This document shows, in pieces, positions 5,241 to 5,733 of a stretch of 5,733 bases of DNA. The stretch is from Frankiales bacterium (GTDB lineage Bacteria; Actinomycetota; Actinomycetes; Mycobacteriales; SCTD01): positions 1-5,733 of the forward strand of contig JAOPWW010000003.1 of NCBI GenBank assembly GCA_025965495.1, written 5' to 3'. Positions within the stretch are counted from its first letter, which is position 1. Each line of letters begins with the position of its first letter. Below the pieces are notes generated by a model that was given only the letters and a program-made list of their open reading frames with translations, made no database searches and was not told the DNA's origin. Both the position numbers and the translations under genes were made by a program.

Positions 5241-5733
5241 TCAGGCGCGCGCCGTGGCCAGGGCGTGGACGGGGACGGCGACCAGGTCGACGCCCTCGCT
5301 GGCGACGACCTCGGCCTCGACGACCTCGCCCGGCCGCGCCCCGACGACGGTGGTGCTGCCGTCGACCTCGGGCGCCTGGTGCTCGGCCCGCCCCTCGCCG
5401 TCGGCCGACTCGACCAGCACGCTGACCCGCTCGCCCACCCGCTCCTCGGCGCGCTGGCTGGTGAGCTCCTCGACGAGGTCCTGCAGCCGGGCGACCCGCT
5501 CGTCGACGACGTCCTGCGGGAGGTGGTCCGGCAGGCCCTCGGCCTCGGTGCCGTCCTCGTCGGAGTACCCGAACACCCCGACGACGTCGAGCCGCGCCTC
5601 CACGAGGAACCGCTCGAGCTCGGCGACGTCGGCCTCGGTCTCGCCCGGGAAGCCGACGATGACGTTGGACCGCACGCCGGCCGCGGGGGCCTTGCTCCGC
5701 ACGGTGCCGAGCAGGTCGAGGAAGGCGTCGGTG
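5241..5733 (-). CDS. rimO: RimO, ribosomal protein S12 methylthiotransferase (C-terminal part, cut by window edge)
   Basis: RimO is a radical-SAM, iron-sulfur enzyme that adds a methylthio group to an aspartate of ribosomal protein S12. The last 163 codons are visible. VRSNVIVGFPGETEADV and GVFGYSDEDGTEA are characteristic of the end of the radical-SAM barrel. A helical linker with TSQRAEERVGERV follows, then the C-terminal TRAM domain, where GRAEHQAPEVDG matches RimO rather than the related tRNA enzyme MiaB. The radical-SAM CxxxCxxC motif and the N-terminal domain lie outside the window to the right. The frame is open through the right edge, so the gene is cut by the window, not truncated. 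The TGA stop (5243-5241) is 1 nt before the pgsA GTG. The visible part is intact. Confidence 0.95.
   Translation of the reverse strand, partial: TDAFLDLLGTVRSKAPAAGVRSNVIVGFPGETEADVAELERFLVEARLDVVGVFGYSDEDGTEAEGLPDHLPQDVVDERVARLQDLVEELTSQRAEERVGERVSVLVESADGEGRAEHQAPEVDGSTTVVGARPGEVVEAEVVASEGVDLVAVPVHALATARA

Overview
The window comes from a very GC-rich genome. By eye about three quarters of the bases are G or C, nearly all codons end in G or C, and GTG starts are frequent. The gene order rimO-pgsA-cinA-clgR-...-pspA is the arrangement known from Actinomycetia such as Streptomyces and Mycobacterium, so this is almost certainly actinobacterial chromosomal DNA. The genus cannot be told from the sequence alone. 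All seven genes lie on the minus strand, so transcription runs from high to low coordinates. No RNA genes, insertion sequences, CRISPR arrays or prophage genes are visible.

Right part (3450-5733), housekeeping block. The C-terminal part of rimO (cut by the right edge) is followed after 1 nt by pgsA, a CDP-alcohol phosphatidyltransferase with a perfect catalytic motif. pgsA overlaps cinA by 4 nt (ATGA). These three are tightly packed and look co-transcribed and translationally coupled.

Middle (2872-3449), regulatory hub. The 137-nt gap downstream of cinA holds a good candidate ECF-sigma promoter (GGGATC-N18-GTT). It is followed by a leader and a strong ribosome binding site in front of clgR, the XRE-family regulator that controls Clp protease and phage-shock genes in actinobacteria. 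The 104-nt gap after clgR carries a 7-bp inverted repeat.

Left part (1-2871), envelope-stress block. A 600-residue membrane-anchored protein joins an extracytoplasmic substrate-binding-like domain to a von Willebrand A domain with an intact MIDAS. Its stop codon is separated by only 2 nt from a gene for a two-helix membrane protein with a long helical cytoplasmic tail, the position and shape of PspM. After 107 nt comes pspA, of which only the first 50 codons are in the window.

Taken together the left half is an actinobacterial Psp (envelope stress) locus. ClgR is the regulator and PspA the membrane-guarding effector. The PspM-like protein is the probable membrane partner of PspA. The point of most interest is the substrate-binding/VWA protein inserted between clgR and the pspM-like gene. 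The classic mycobacterial clgR-pspA-pspM-pspN operon has no such gene. Its coupling to the pspM-like gene suggests an outward-facing sensor or scaffold for the stress response, but this is inference.
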